Assembly: GCA_051294375.1 (NCBI GenBank) | Contig: CM119270.1 | Span: 384,713-448,712 of the forward strand | Length of the DNA stretch: 64,000 nt | Origin: Paraspadella gotoi | Lineage: Eukaryota > Chaetognatha | Direction: 5' to 3' | Shown here: positions 36,694-45,509 of the stretch, piece by piece | Position numbering within the stretch: the stretch's first letter is position 1 | Layout of the letters: each line of letters opens with the position of its first letter | Translations under genes and position numbers: made by a program | Notes under the pieces: model-generated | Seen by the model: the letters and a program-made list of their open reading frames with translations, nothing else | Database searches by the model: none | What the model was told of the DNA's origin: nothing

Positions 36694-39600
36694 GTCATCA
36701 CTAAAAAGAGCAAATTGGTTCAATCTGTCATCATCTGTGATATTTAAACTGTCATCTTCTGTGATACTTAAACTTATTAGTTGTTTAAAAGAATGTTTTT
36801 GTAAAGAGTACAAAGATAACTTTTTCACGTTCAAACTATCCTTAATTTCTCTTTATTCAGTCAGAAAAAAAATTCCCTGTGATCTTCTCACATTTTTAAT
36901 TCTAATTCACCCCCACTTTCCTTTCCTCCCCCCACTCTCCCCGTGAATTACAAAAATGTCAATAATATTTTCAGTCTCAAATTCCATTCCCTTTTCACAT
37001 TCCTACTTTCACAACAAAGTAGTTCATTTAAAAGTCATTGTTATTTTATTCCTTCGCGCATTTTCCCCTCGACGTTTCACTGAAATAAAACTCACGTTCA
37101 TTTTACTTTGGTCACAAATTCTTTATCACTAAAAATTCCGTCCTCCACTTCCTCTCTCTTCCTTCCCCTCCCCCTCTTCATCTTCCTCCTTTTCTTCCTC
37201 CCTCCCTCCCATTTCCCCCTCCCTCTTCCGTCTATCTATCTTCTTTCCTCCCTTACTCCCTTCCTCTTCCCTTATCCTTCTCTTCCTGCCCCTTCTCTCT
37301 CTTTCCTCCTTTACACTCTCTTCTTTCTTCCTCTTCCTCCCCCTTCTCTCTCTTTTATCCCTTACTCCCTTTCTTCTCTTCCTTCCTCTCTTCCTCCCTT
37401 CTCTCTCTTTCCTTCCCTTACTCCCTTTCTATTTTTTTCCTCTCTCTCCTCCCCTTCTTCCTCCTCCCTTCCCTTTCTCACTTGTATTTCCTCCCGTCCA
37501 TCTCAAAGAATTCCTCTTGCTCTCCCCCTCCTCCTCCTCCTCCTCCTCCTGCCATTTGACCGCATAGACATCTCTCCATCATCGTGAACTCGTCCTCTTC
37601 CTCTTCACTCTGCGCCTTCTTCTTCTCCGTCTTCGACTCCAGCATCGCCCCAGCAGTCATCTGCTCCATCATCATTCGCTCGAGCCAAGTGGGTTCGCGA
37701 CCCCGGCGCTGTTGAAGGAGCGACAGAAAAAGGGGGTTGATAGTTAATAAGTAAGCAATCGACTTATTTATCAATAGTCAATCAATCAATCAAACAAACC
37801 TAAGTCTGTTATTCAGTCAATAAATCAATCAATCAATAAATGAAATCAATCCAATAAAATCAATCCAATCAAATCAATCAATCAATCTAATCCTTCAATC
37901 CAATCAATCCAATCCAATCGATCAATCAAAGGGTATTGTACCTCTTACCCTCATCCACTGTTTCCAGACGACCTCCTCTTCCTCCATCTCCTCCCTGAAT
38001 GCTTCCACAGTCTCTCCGTCTGGCGGATACCAGGGCTTCCTTCCCTGTGTAAGGGATACATTCTTAGAATAATACTGATTGATGATTGAATTCAACAATC
38101 TCATTTGCATATAGTAGGAAATTATTTCAAGACCCACTGTTTTAATATGCTTTTCTATATCGTTTAGAAGTGTGATTGATTCATGGATAATTCATGGATT
38201 GAGAGAAGATGCAACAATATTAAGAAATAACTAATGGTATATAATTCATCACCTGTGCTTCACTCTTATACCTGTCGCTCGAAAAAACTTCGCTTCATGT
38301 CGGACCTTTTCTCCTCTTGTCAGTTTTGGGTATTAAAATTAAAAAAATGGGAAAGTAAGGTAGGGTAAGGTAAACAATATGTTATAAACACAACAAATGA
38401 GTGAGACTAAACTGAGTAACTTAGGAGAATGATGAATATACAAATCTTGATTACAACAAAATGTTGATACATGTTTAAAGAATGGTGGTCGCAGGATTGT
38501 GCCCACGTAGTATTGGGCACATAAAAATGCGCGCCCCGGATTGATTTATAAATATATCGATTCCTTAACAAACTATACTGATGATGGACTATAAAAAGTT
38601 AAAAGATAGTAAAAACTATTAACTGCATCATTTATGTATGATTGAAGATGCGATTATAAAGTTAAACAAACGAATAATGACGAATAAATTGAAAGGAAAA
38701 AGTTTTTAAAGAAGAAGAAAAAATGACAGAAAGTCAAAAAGAAAGTGGAAAAGTTGAGGGAAATATATTATTAAAATAGAACAAATAAATAAAGAGAGAG
38801 CGAGAGAGAGAGAGAGAGAGAGAGTTTTACTTGGGGTTACCGATAAGCGCTGCACCACAAACTTATGATACTTCTTCTTCCATTTTAAATCCGAATGGAA
38901 GTTGGAATGAGAAATTATGTCACGAGACGAGAAAGAGAAGAGAGAGAGGATGAGAGAAGAGAGAGATGAGAGAGAGAGAGAGAGAGATTCTCTCACTCTG
39001 CAGGGAGGGACTAATGGACTATCGACGTATTATAAAGAGGCTCTGCGGAATTCTCAGAAAACAAAAGGCATTTGATTCTTCTGGCGCCTTTAGTTTCAAA
39101 TGTGGTTGGCAGAAAGAAATAAATGTACAGAAGATAAAAGAAAAAAAAAAGAATAAAAAAAAATTAAAAAAATAAAAAAAGAAAGAAAGAATTATTTGTC
39201 GTCATCAACAGCGTTGGTTCGCGGATTCTGTAGCGACTTTTGTCAGTGAATCTTTCTTAAAAATGACTTTCTTTTATGAAATTTTATGAAATTAAAACCA
39301 TTATGAAAATTATCCATTCATTTACTAAAATATGTTGATTGCAGACTTTTCTTACAATGGGTTAAGGCCTGCATACCTGGAACAAAATAAAGACATATCA
39401 TGTCATAACGTATCATTGCATAACAGAGCATAACACAACTTGATACCTTGTATGATTGTTTATTTTTTAACTGGCATGAATAAAGAAATAATTTATTGTC
39501 TAATATATCTCGTTTAAAAAAAATAGTAAAATTAAATAACTTGACAAGCAATATTATTTCAATTAAAATAATAAACGACGCAGTATATCTTAAAGCCAAG

Positions 39601-40129
39601 AAGATGCTACACTGTATAAAACTCTCTGCTCTTTTGTTTGAGAACGATTCGACTTAAAGTTTAAAGTAGAGGCGCCACTGCATCATTCAAGGAAAGAGTC
39701 GACGCTCGTAAATTGTAAAATTCTCTTTAGCCTTAGGTATAGGGTGGTCATTCTCTCTCGCTCTCTCTCTCTCTTCTGCACACATTCCTCCACCCTCTCA
39801 ACATCCCACACTTACCACTTCTTTGCCCACATCCGGCTCTTCGTGTCCATAGTAACCGAAAAAGTCTTCCAGATCAACTTCGTCTGCTGCTGATGGAATA
39901 TCTGGAGTTTCGTTGTCATCGCGGCGAAATCTTGCTTTGTACTCGAGGCAGTCCTGTCACAGTGCGGGCGAGGGAGCTTGTTGTTGTTGTTGTTATGGTA
40001 GTTTTGTTCTTGTTATTGTAAATTAAGTTAGTGAAGTAGTTAATAGTCAATAGTTAAATTAGGTATTGTTGTTATTGTTATTAGGGAAGATACATATCTT
40101 TTTCCCTCTCTCTTTCTCTTTTTTTCTTA

Positions 40130-40161
<32 letters not shown>

Positions 40162-41609
40162 NNNNNNNNNNNNNNNNNNNNNNNNNNNNNNNNNNNNNNN
40201 NNNNNNNNNNNNNNNNNNNNNNNNNNNNNNNNNNNNNNNNNNNNNNNNNNNNNNNNNNNNNNNNNNNNNNNNNNNNNNNNNNNNNNNNNNNNNNNNNNNN
40301 NNNNNNNNNNNNNNNNNNNNNNNNNNNNNNNNNNNNNNNNNNNNNNNNNNNNNNNNNNNNNNNNNNNNNNNNAGTGAGAGAGGGAGAAAGTGGGAGAAAA
40401 AGAAATATAGTGAGATAGACAAAGAAACAAAAAGAGAAAAAGAGAAGAAAGTTAAAAGATAGAGAGATAGACCGACCTACCCTAAAGAACTCTTCAGCCA
40501 ACATATTGCAACTGAAAATCCCTCTGGCCCGAGGTCCGTCGTCATAGTAACCGATGATGTAGTCTTCGTACATTTCTGATGGTGATGGGGAAAAATATTT
40601 AAACAGGAATTGTGAAGTGAATATAGATTGTTGTATTAGGAAATATTAGGATATTGTTATATTAAGATAGTTCATTACGAATCGGCTTTCCCACGCAGGG
40701 ANNNNNNNNNNNNNNNNNNNNNNNNNNNNNNNNNNNNNNNNNNNNNNNNNNNNNNNNNNNNNNNNNNNNNNNNNNNNNNNNNNNNNNNNNNNNNNNNNNN
40801 NNNNNNNNNNNNNNNNNNNNNNNNNNNNNNNNNNNNNNNNNNNNNNNNNNNNNNNNNNNNNNNNNNNNNNNNNNNNNNNNNNNNNNNNNNNCAGCATCTT
40901 CTACAGACTTTCATTTTTTCCCATTTTATCCCTAATTGACAACATTTTAATCGAGATATCTTCCTCTAATGAAAAAACCGTCGAGAGAATTCAGTTTTTC
41001 TTCTCATTTCTCTCTCTCTCTCTCTCTCTCTCNNNNNNNNNNNNNNNNNNNNNNNNNNNNNNNNNNNNNNNNNNNNNNNNNNNNNNNNNNNNNNNNNNNN
41101 NNNNNNNNNNNNNNNNNNNNNNNNNNNNNNNNNNNNNNNNNNNNNNNNNNNNNNNNNNNNTTTTTTAATTAGTCTTTGTTCATTGTTTATCGTTTACGAG
41201 AAGATACATTTGTCATTTCAGACGAGAATTCAATCTGAAAAAAAAAAACTGTGATAGTTAAAATGAGTTTTTGAAAGATTAATTCATGAAATATTTTTCG
41301 CTTCTCTTTGCAGATAAAGTTTATCTTTTATTGGATGTTAATTTTTTTCTTATACTATTCATATTTACCCTTATTACAATCCCATGTTCGGGATTTCTTC
41401 TTAGAATAAATATCTTTTTTGCTCCATAAAAATCTTTCTCTTTTTTCTTATTCTTTCTTTTTTTATTACTTTTCTCATTACTTGTCAGCGATTAATTGTT
41501 TGATGGATTGATTGATTAATTGATCGATTTACAAAATAATTGATGGATTAAATGATTGATTGAATTTTGACTGAAATTTATTTTTTGATTTATAGAAGGA
41601 TTCAATGAC

Positions 41610-41658
<49 letters not shown>

Positions 41659-43577
41659 GATTGAATGATTGACTGAATGATTGATCGAGCGATTAATCGC
41701 TCTCACCATAAAAATGCACCATCTCGTCCTCGCATTCGTCCAAAAAATCCTCCATCAATTCTTCCAACGCTTCGTCCACGTCCGCCCCTGCTCCGTCGCG
41801 TCTGACGCGCCGCCGCTGCCCGAAGATGGTCGGCAGCAGCGGCAGCGCCGGCACCTCGGGCCTGGAGCCTTCCTCCTCTGGCTCCACGTAGCAGGGCTCC
41901 TCCAGCGGACACGGGCAACGGCAGGGATCTTCGCCGCACGGGCACGGAGGGCGTTGGCAGCGGCGCCGCTCCAGCTCNNNNNNNNNNNNNNNNNNNNNNN
42001 NNNNNNNNNNNNNNNNNNNNNNNNNNNNNNNNNNNNNNNNNNNNNNNNNNNNNNNNNNNNNNNNNNNNNNNNNNNNNNNNNNNNNNNNNNNNNNNNNNNN
42101 NNNNNNNNNNNNNNNNNNNNNNNNNNNNNNNNNNNNNNNNNNNNNNNNNNNNNNNNNNNNNNNNNNNNNNNNNNNNNNNNNNNNNNNNNNNNNNNNNNNN
42201 NNNNNNNNNNNNNNNNNNNNNNNNNNNNNNNNNNNNNNNNNNNNNNNNNNNNNNNNNNNNNNNNNNNNNNNNNNNNNNNNNNNNNNNNNNNNNNNNNNNN
42301 NNNNNNNNNNNNNNNNNNNNNNNNNNNNNNNNNNNNNNNNNNNNNNNNNNNNNNNNNNNNNNNNNNNNNNNNNNTCCGTATTTTATGAGCCTCCTCAGCA
42401 GATATGGAACTGGTCCTGGGTTTGGAACCAGGCTTGGGGGTTTTTTAGGGCCTTAGGCTAAGGTAGTTGACGGACGTCCTTACGCTTCACAAAGTGTAGG
42501 TACCATTGGGGATCGAAAGGAAAGGAAAGGAAAGGAAAGGAAAGGAAAGGAAAGGAAAGGAAAGGAAAGGAAAGGAAAGGAAAGGAAAGGAAAGGAAAGG
42601 AAAGGAATAAAAAAGAAAGAAAAAGAAATGAAACGCTTCAAGACAGACAGCCAGACTGACCAACCTAGTCTCGCCATCTCCTTTCTCTTCGCTCTCAGTT
42701 GCGCCCTCTCCCGTCGACTTTTCAAAACGTCTCGACTCGGCGAATCTCCGACGCGAGCAACGCCCTCTTCGTAAGCCTCGAACACCCTGGTTAGAGAGAG
42801 AGTCGTTAGTGTCTCTGTCTCCGTGTGTCTCTCTCTCTCTTTCCCCCTCCCCTCTCCCCCCAACCTCTCTATCCCCCTACCTCTCTTCTCCTCTCTTTTC
42901 TTTCGTCGCATCGCTGATTGTAAAGAGCAACTCGTTCATGAAATCCATGCCCATCCCAAGTTTGGTTCTCGATCCGCCGAAAGTCAATTCCTTGGCCAGA
43001 GTCACCGCCCATTGTTTCACCTAATTTGTGATTGGAAGATCGGATTCATACATTAATCAATAATCAATGAAATTCTTTTATCAATACAACATAAAACATC
43101 AAAGTCAATGAATCAATGAATCAATCGTTTGGTGGATAAGGTGCAACGGAGGCTGAAGACTGAAGAGTGCTCTCCGCTACTTCTTTCAACCCCTTCTAGC
43201 TGCCACGGAACGGGTCCTGGGCTTGGAACCCGGCTGGAGGGTTTTTTTAGTCCCCCAAGGTGGTTTACGGTCGTCCTCACGATTTCCGCAGGGTACAGAT
43301 CCCAGTGCCTAATCGTCATGTGCTGATTGTATTACTCAATGAGCCAACGGGTCGCGACTGAAGGCGACTTGCTAATAAGCGGAATGAACATATTGCAATG
43401 CATGAAAACAAATTGAACAATAATAATATCCAATTATTATCCCAAATAATTAGTCAATCTTATAATCGATAATTTGAATGAAATCAATCATTCGATCAAT
43501 CAATCAACCAATCAATCAATTACCTTAGGACCCCTCGGGTCCGGAACCAAAGCGTCAATTTCTTCGTCCGTCAACAT
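20548..43577 (-). CDS. Large LRR-containing gene, 18 hand-called exons
   Basis: The gene spans ~23 kb, with its start in exon 1 and a TAG stop in exon 18. Exons, 5' to 3' on minus: 43524-43577, 42881-43020, 42665-42786, 41707 to at least 41977, 40481-40575, 39816-39953, 38841-38876 (weak), 37949-38044, 37482-37708, 30350-30473, 29895-30100, 25775-25956, 25208-25463, 23301-23415, 22724-22913, 21697-21894, 21197-21306, 20548-20868. GT-AG sites and codon phase agree across most junctions, which random frames would not do. The protein runs: acidic start, charged helices, Cys/Pro-rich part, acidic linkers, Met/Glu- and Gly-rich region, LRR block with a CGNPP-type C-terminal motif, hydrophobic segment, basic helices, Pro-rich tail. 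Junctions 11/12 and 17/18 are out of phase, so an exon or a base is missing there. I do not recognise the family; a cytoplasmic or axonemal LRR protein is only a guess. Confidence 0.8.
20960..21056. repeat. (GA)n microsatellite in the last intron
   Basis: On the gene's strand this is (CT)n close to the exon 18 acceptor, so it may act as an extended polypyrimidine tract. Confidence 0.95.
21197..21306 (-). CDS. LRR gene exon 17
   Basis: Acceptor CTCTTCAG and donor GTGAGG. AKPEKQLAMLKILHPPDAHF continues in phase 0 from exon 16. It ends in phase 2, which would put exon 18 in a frame with an early stop. Confidence 0.75.
21612..21690. repeat. (CT)n microsatellite
   Basis: A pure CT run starts just 3' of exon 16 in the direction of the gene. 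Confidence 0.97.
21697..21894 (-). CDS. LRR gene exon 16
   Basis: 66 codons ending FVDRAFAGEIQ at a strong donor GTGAGA. The frame STTRVLHAARLLTIGQPTTE is bounded upstream by an in-frame TAA, so I place the acceptor at CGTGAG; the 5' edge is less sure than the 3' edge. Confidence 0.7.
22065..22145. repeat. (GAT)n tract
   Basis: GATGATG repeats with a few interruptions, inside the intron between exons 15 and 16. Confidence 0.95.
22162..22179. promoter_or_regulatory. 18-bp perfect palindrome with central CACGTG
   Basis: CCCACTCACGTGAGTGGG is a perfect palindrome around an E-box core. It lies in the intron between exons 15 and 16. A regulatory role is only an inference. Confidence 0.5.
22724..22913 (-). 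CDS. LRR gene exon 15
   Basis: Acceptor ACCTCCAG joins exon 14 in phase 2. WMTDDRWNKSAKN, an eight-Ala run (GCC repeat), then RKNFYRALQKYAEK. Donor GTAACG, phase 0. Confidence 0.8.
22925..23300. repeat. Degenerate (GTCT)/(TTATC) repeats
   Basis: CTGTCTGTC-type repeats with a TTATC run (23109-23130). It continues on the other side of exon 14 as GACAGAC repeats (23520-23640). Confidence 0.85.
23301..23415 (-). CDS. LRR gene exon 14
   Basis: Acceptor TATCCAG joins exon 13 in phase 1. RHLARDRKRERHVMSPRVQH then ALAVEAALVLTATPKTL. Donor GTTTGG, phase 2. GC-rich in an AT-rich intron. Confidence 0.75.
23930..24600. repeat. (ATC)n trinucleotide block
   Basis: Imperfect TCA/ATC repeats with AAC and GTC variants, purest at about 24480-24595. 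Poly-His/poly-Ile frames are repeat translations. Confidence 0.95.
24825..25070. repeat. (ATC)n trinucleotide block
   Basis: Second ATC block, followed by (AAC)n at about 25120-25163 and a C run (25174-25184) just 3' of exon 13. Confidence 0.95.
25208..25463 (-). CDS. LRR gene exon 13 (hydrophobic segment)
   Basis: Acceptor CCTTCAG, phase 0. A basic helix (LQEALDKNLRKACRSSRTAS) is followed by LNFLILLLLVLGVYPPPIWL, a possible membrane segment or buried helix. Donor GTCAGA, phase 1, fits exon 14. Confidence 0.8.
25500..25720. repeat. (ATTC)n/(ATTT)n degenerate tetranucleotides
   Basis: ATTCATTC-rich sequence in the intron between exons 12 and 13. Confidence 0.85.
25775..25956 (-). CDS. LRR gene exon 12
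   Basis: Acceptor CCTTCAG and donor GTGAGA. LDAETPVYHKISPHGVFATT to LGLMRSPDIDK, ending in phase 0. No other frame stays open across the exon. Confidence 0.8.
26105..26385. repeat. Pyrimidine-rich (CTTT)n degenerate tract
   Basis: TTTCTTTCAACTC-type repeats with no coding content. Confidence 0.85.
27050..27800. repeat. Purine-rich (GA/GGA) tract in the left arm
   Basis: About 750 bp of G/A-dominated sequence. The 201-codon plus frame is low-complexity Arg/Glu/Gly and not a gene. The right-arm partner is the pyrimidine tract 31155-31745. Confidence 0.9.
28543..28681 (+). pseudogene. Inverted frame-broken copy of LRR exon 10
   Basis: It matches exon 10 on the opposite strand. Single-base insertions break the frame before the LLPILDLK repeat. 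The flanking GTGGGG donor is kept. Confidence 0.8.
28923..29138 (+). pseudogene. Inverted frame-broken copy of LRR exon 11
   Basis: It begins after CCAG as GGTCTCTGCAACCGCA. An extra C shifts the frame within ten codons and more indels follow, so the LRR motifs are not readable. The donor region is altered from GGTTGGG to GTTCGGG. Confidence 0.85.
29460..29580. other. Palindrome centre with a 25-N gap
   Basis: (CT)n and TTTC repeats run up to the gap (29514-29538) and AAGAAAGAAAG follows it. The two arms meet here with no unique spacer except whatever the gap hides. Confidence 0.85.
29685..29880. repeat. ~20-bp minisatellite, CCCCTCTAACCCCCTCAAGA
   Basis: Eight or nine degenerate units in the intron 3' of exon 11. 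The left-arm counterpart (29145-29310) is shorter and more degenerate. Confidence 0.8.
29895..30100 (-). CDS. LRR gene exon 11 (LRR core)
   Basis: Acceptor CCCACCAG. It contains clear leucine-rich repeats: IWHLDLSDVGLEVL, then IGYLNLSNNNLDWNQL, then VVELILCGNPPLEREHFYR. The last resembles an LRR C-terminal motif. Donor GTTGGG, phase 2, which does not fit exon 12, so an exon may be missing. An inverted copy lies at 28923-29138. Confidence 0.85.
30350..30473 (-). CDS. LRR gene exon 10 (LRR entry)
   Basis: Acceptor CTCTCTAG joins exon 9 in phase 2. LTFLKDGIGEEMSTFDCRSI leads to a first repeat ending LLPILDLK. Donor GTGGGG, phase 0. An inverted, frame-broken copy is at 28543-28681. Confidence 0.8.
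30485..30945. repeat. (AATC)n degenerate tetranucleotide
   Basis: AATCAATC-rich sequence between exons 9 and 10. The left arm has a GATT-rich equivalent at 28040-28510. Confidence 0.9.
31155..31745. repeat. Pyrimidine-rich (CT)n/(CCCT) tract
   Basis: About 590 bp of nearly pure C/T on plus. The inserted element begins at its right end. Confidence 0.95.
31747..35968 (+). mobile_element. Repeat element with 70-bp satellite end, copy 2
   Basis: Full-length match to 752-4835 and inserted into the right arm of the inverted repeat. It starts CACTG, has GATGACGGAAAATATC at 31758-31773, and ends TATAGTG. CTTC is present at both flanks and could be a target duplication, though the flanks are C/T-rich. 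The best frames are short and broken, and no transposase motif is seen. Internal CT/GA tracts lie at the same relative places as in copy 1, some with different lengths. Confidence 0.8.
34719..35968 (+). repeat. 70-bp tandem array, ~17 units
   Basis: Same unit as at 4170-4835, nearly twice as many copies. Many units carry one or two inserted bases at different places. The scatter looks more like sequencing noise than inherited variants, though I cannot separate the two. Confidence 0.92.
35969..36470 (+). repeat. Right arm of the inverted repeat, outer part
   Basis: Sequence after the element resumes the match to the left arm: CTCCCCCAAACTACCGCCTG (36065-36084) pairs with 27030-27050. (GAC)n at 36221-36370 pairs with the GTC-rich 26640-26870. 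Confidence 0.85.
36430..36545. repeat. (GA)n microsatellite block
   Basis: GAGA tracts with short interruptions. Confidence 0.9.
36652..36698. repeat. (ATC)n tract
   Basis: Pure CAT repeats, followed by two copies of a ~20-bp CTGTCATCATCTGTGATA-like unit (36725-36770). 36780-37130 is AT-rich without recognised features. Confidence 0.9.
37140..37560. repeat. Pyrimidine-rich tract ending in exon 9
   Basis: CTTCCTCC-type sequence. Its right end encodes the poly-Gly part of exon 9 on minus. Confidence 0.9.
37482..37708 (-). CDS. LRR gene exon 9
   Basis: Acceptor TTCAACAG and donor GTGAGA (phase 2). RRGREPTWLERMMMEQMTAG opens a Met/Glu-rich region with an EEEEDE run and a nine-Gly run. The Gly run is encoded by a GGA tract (CTC repeat on plus, 37527-37550) and may vary in length. 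Confidence 0.8.
37780..37930. repeat. (AATC)n degenerate tetranucleotide
   Basis: AATCAATC/AATCC repeats in the intron between exons 8 and 9. Confidence 0.9.
37949..38044 (-). CDS. LRR gene exon 8
   Basis: 32 codons between acceptor TTACACAG and donor GTAAGA: GRKPWYPPDGETVEAFREEM, then an acidic helix ending VVWKQWMR. Confidence 0.8.
38050..38700. other. AT-rich intron sequence
   Basis: Intron 3' of exon 7 with no repeats or frames I can identify. Confidence 0.5.
38841..38876 (-). CDS. LRR gene exon 7 (weak, 12 codons)
   Basis: KKYHKFVVQRLS between an AG and donor GTAACC, phase 0 at both ends. A minus-strand CT tract lies upstream. Its small size and several possible AG sites make it uncertain; exons 6 and 8 would also join in phase without it. 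Confidence 0.35.
39816..39953 (-). CDS. LRR gene exon 6
   Basis: Acceptor GTGACAG and donor GTAAGT give exactly 46 codons, DCLEYKARFRRDDNETPDIP onward to GYYGHEEPDVGKEV. The GYY plus Asp/Glu motif echoes exon 5 (GYYDDG), a possible internal duplication. Confidence 0.8.
40162..41160. other. Three assembly gaps in LRR-gene introns
   Basis: N runs at 40162-40372, 40702-40891 and 41033-41160. The first and third abut (CT)n. The second is flanked by non-repetitive sequence and may hide an exon. Confidence 0.98.
40481..40575 (-). CDS. LRR gene exon 5
   Basis: Acceptor ACCATCAG continues exon 4 in phase 1 (Tyr-Glu across the junction). It encodes MYEDYIIGYYDDGPRARGIF. Donor GTAGGT, phase 0. Gaps at 40702-40891 and 41033-41160 lie between exons 4 and 5 and could hide an exon. 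Confidence 0.75.
41500..41695. repeat. (GATT)n tetranucleotide
   Basis: GATTGATT run just 3' of exon 4. Confidence 0.95.
41707..41977 (-). CDS. LRR gene exon 4 (5' end lost in gap)
   Basis: GC-rich exon running into the gap 41978-42374. It contains a Cys/Pro-rich stretch, CPCGEDPCRCPCPLEEPC, then an acidic region ending ECEDEMVHFY. Donor GTGAGA, phase 1. The Cys spacing might bind metal, but no known finger fits. Confidence 0.7.
41978..42374. other. Assembly gap (397 N) inside the LRR gene
   Basis: Removes the 5' part of exon 4 and possibly further coding sequence. Confidence 0.99.
42404..42512 (+). repeat. Dispersed repeat, copy 1 of 2
   Basis: It shares GGTCCTGGG, TTGGAACC, a G-run-T-run and a GGACGTCCT-like stretch with 43207-43310 in the same orientation. 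Both lie in the LRR gene's introns. Short size and dispersion suggest a SINE-like repeat. Confidence 0.65.
42517..42606. repeat. (GGAAA)n pentanucleotide, ~18 units
   Basis: Near-perfect AAAGG repeat inside the intron after exon 3. Confidence 0.98.
42665..42786 (-). CDS. LRR gene exon 3
   Basis: Acceptor TAACCAG joins exon 2 in phase 2. It encodes VFEAYEEGVARVGDSPSRDV then an Arg/Lys-rich helix. Donor GTTGGT, phase 1. Confidence 0.75.
42881..43020 (-). CDS. LRR gene exon 2
   Basis: Acceptor AAATTAG. It begins VKQWAVTLAKELTFGGSRTK and ends with donor GTAGGG, phase 2. In the same frame TAG would follow, so the donor is needed. A helical, charged segment. Confidence 0.75.
43207..43310 (+). repeat. 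Dispersed repeat, copy 2 of 2
   Basis: Contains CGGGTCCTGGGCTTGGAACC and GGTCGTCCTCACGA. See 42404-42512. Confidence 0.65.
43524..43577 (-). CDS. LRR gene exon 1 (start codon)
   Basis: 18 codons, MLTDEEIDALVPDPRGPK, then donor GTAATT; ends in phase 0. The first Met follows AAACGAAA, and the TATAATT-rich sequence upstream has no longer open frame. Confidence 0.75.
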
Positions 43578-43960
43578 TTTCGTTTCTAATTATGTATAAT
43601 TGTTTTTTTTTAAATATTACTACTTAAAACATTTATAAAAATTAGTTATGGCTACTAAACTCTGTCGTAAGAATGTCGAATAACCGATCAGAGGAAACAT
43701 TTAATTTTTATAGGAAAAGAAGATGAACCGGAAAAAATTTAAGCGATGAAAGTAGATGCGAGAAAGGAGAGAGTAGAGAAGAGAGAGAGAGGAGGAGATG
43801 GAGAGAGAGAGAGAGGAGGAGAGAGAGAGAGAGAGAGAGAGGTGTGAAGACATTTCGTGCGGGTTTGCCATGGGATTGTAAAAGTCAATCTTAACCTCAC
43901 CGATTAATCTACTAAACTATTTAATGTATTTAACTATTTAATGTATAATAATAAAATAAG
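43578..43960. other. Upstream region of the LRR gene
   Basis: AT-rich for ~150 bp before the start codon, then a GA microsatellite (43765-43842). No convincing TATA box or CpG-rich promoter. Confidence 0.4.
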
Positions 43961-44070
43961 TGATGGGGCCCTTAAACCACCAAAGCCTGTCCAAAGTCAG
44001 GGGCAAGATAGCTTATTTATTAAATGAATGGATAATTTTTATATTGGTTGTACCAATTTCATAAATAAGA
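43960..44070 (-). repeat. Dispersed repeat, inverted third copy
   Basis: Reverse complement of the repeat at 6835-6990, including GAAATTGGTACAACCAATAT and CTTTGGACAGGCTTTGG. Confidence 0.85.
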
Positions 44071-44219
44071 TTAATCTCTGATCTTGTTTTCTCTAATCCA
44101 CTGTGGGAGTGAGTCTCGACTCTTTGCCCTCAAATTCACTGTGCCGACTCTATTGACCGAGAGACGAACTTCAGAAGGCGAAGGTCAATCGTCAGGGGAA
44201 ATTAAAACGCAAAAATATT

Positions 44220-44600
44220 TCCTCTCTTTTCTTTTCTTTTCTTTTCTTTTCTTTTCTACTCTTTTCTTTTCTTTTGATATTTCGTAAACTACCACACTCC
44301 TCTATCCTTTTCTTTTATTTTTTCTACTTTTTTTCTTCTCTTTTCCTCTCTTTTTTCTTCTCTTTTCCTATCTTTTTCCTTCTCTTTTCCTCTCTTTTTT
44401 CCTTTTCTTTTCCCATCTTTTTTCCTTCTCTTTTCCTCTCTTTTTTCCTTCTCTTTTTCTTCTCATTTTTCCTTCTCTTTTCCTCTCTTTTTCCCTTTTC
44501 TTTTCACATAATTTTTTCTTCTCTCTTCCTCTCGTTTTTACTTCTCTGTTCCTCTCTTTTTCCTTCTCTTTTCCTCTCTTTTTTCTTCTCTTTTCCTCTC
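44220..44600. repeat. (CTTTT)n pyrimidine tract
   Basis: TTTTC pentamers followed by degenerate TCTTTTCC repeats. Confidence 0.95.
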
Positions 44601-44639
44601 GCCATAATTCGTTTTGAATACTTAAAATCTCTAACATGA

Positions 44640-44785
44640 AACCGACGACTGACAACGACGACGACAACGACAAAAATGACGACGACAATGACGACGACAA
44701 TGACGACGACGACGACGACGATGACAAAGACGACGACAATGACGACGATGACGACGACGACGACGACGACGACGATGACAAATAC
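44640..44785. repeat. (GAC)n tract
   Basis: GACGAC repeats with AAT/GAT interruptions. Degenerate GTC/ATC repeats follow at 44910-45170. Confidence 0.95.
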
Positions 44786-45268
44786 GAAGAACACCGTCTG
44801 TGACTTTGTTTATTGAGGTGAAATTTCATTAGCCAATCTTCACAGTGCTATTTTTGTGATTCATTGATTCAGCTAATGTTTAATATACTCGTTTCACTCT
44901 ATTGACATAAATTTTGTCGTCATTGTCATCATTTCCATCATTTTTGTCATTATTGTCATTATTTTTATCATTTCTATAATTATTGTCATTTTGGTTTTCG
45001 TTTTCATAGTATTCATCATTGTTAATCATCATTGTCATCATTGCGATCAAAGTTGTCGTCATCATCGAAGTCGCATAACTTTTTTTCGTCTTCGTCATCA
45101 TCGTCTTCTTTATCGTCGTCGTCATCGTCGTCTTCTTTATCGTCGTCGTCATCGTCGTCTTCTTCGTCCCCGTTCGCCACATTTTAAGTCCAACGCAAAA
45201 CTTTTCCGATTTTATGAGTCGAGGCGAAGAAAACACGAAACACAAAATGTTTTCCCAAAATTCTCTCC

Positions 45269-45439
45269 NNNNNNNNNNNNNNNNNNNNNNNNNNNNNNNN
45301 NNNNNNNNNNNNNNNNNNNNNNNNNNNNNNNNNNNNNNNNNNNNNNNNNNNNNNNNNNNNNNNNNNNNNNNNNNNNNNNNNNNNNNNNNNNNNNNNNNNN
45401 NNNNNNNNNNNNNNNNNNNNNNNNNNNNNNNNNNNNNNN
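45269..45439. other. Assembly gap (171 N)
   Basis: Flanks are non-repetitive on the left and T-rich on the right. Confidence 0.99.
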
Positions 45440-45509
45440 TTTTTTAAACTAAAAAATCACGATTGACTGATTTTAGTGGAATTTTGTTGTGGTTGATTTT
45501 ATCGTGTCG

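Noticed and set aside
38966-39175. Plus-strand frame after CTCTGCAG (GGAGGGACTAATGGACTA)
   Set aside because: An acceptor-like site is present, but the frame ends in a Lys-rich A tract and no donor follows. It lies antisense within the LRR gene.
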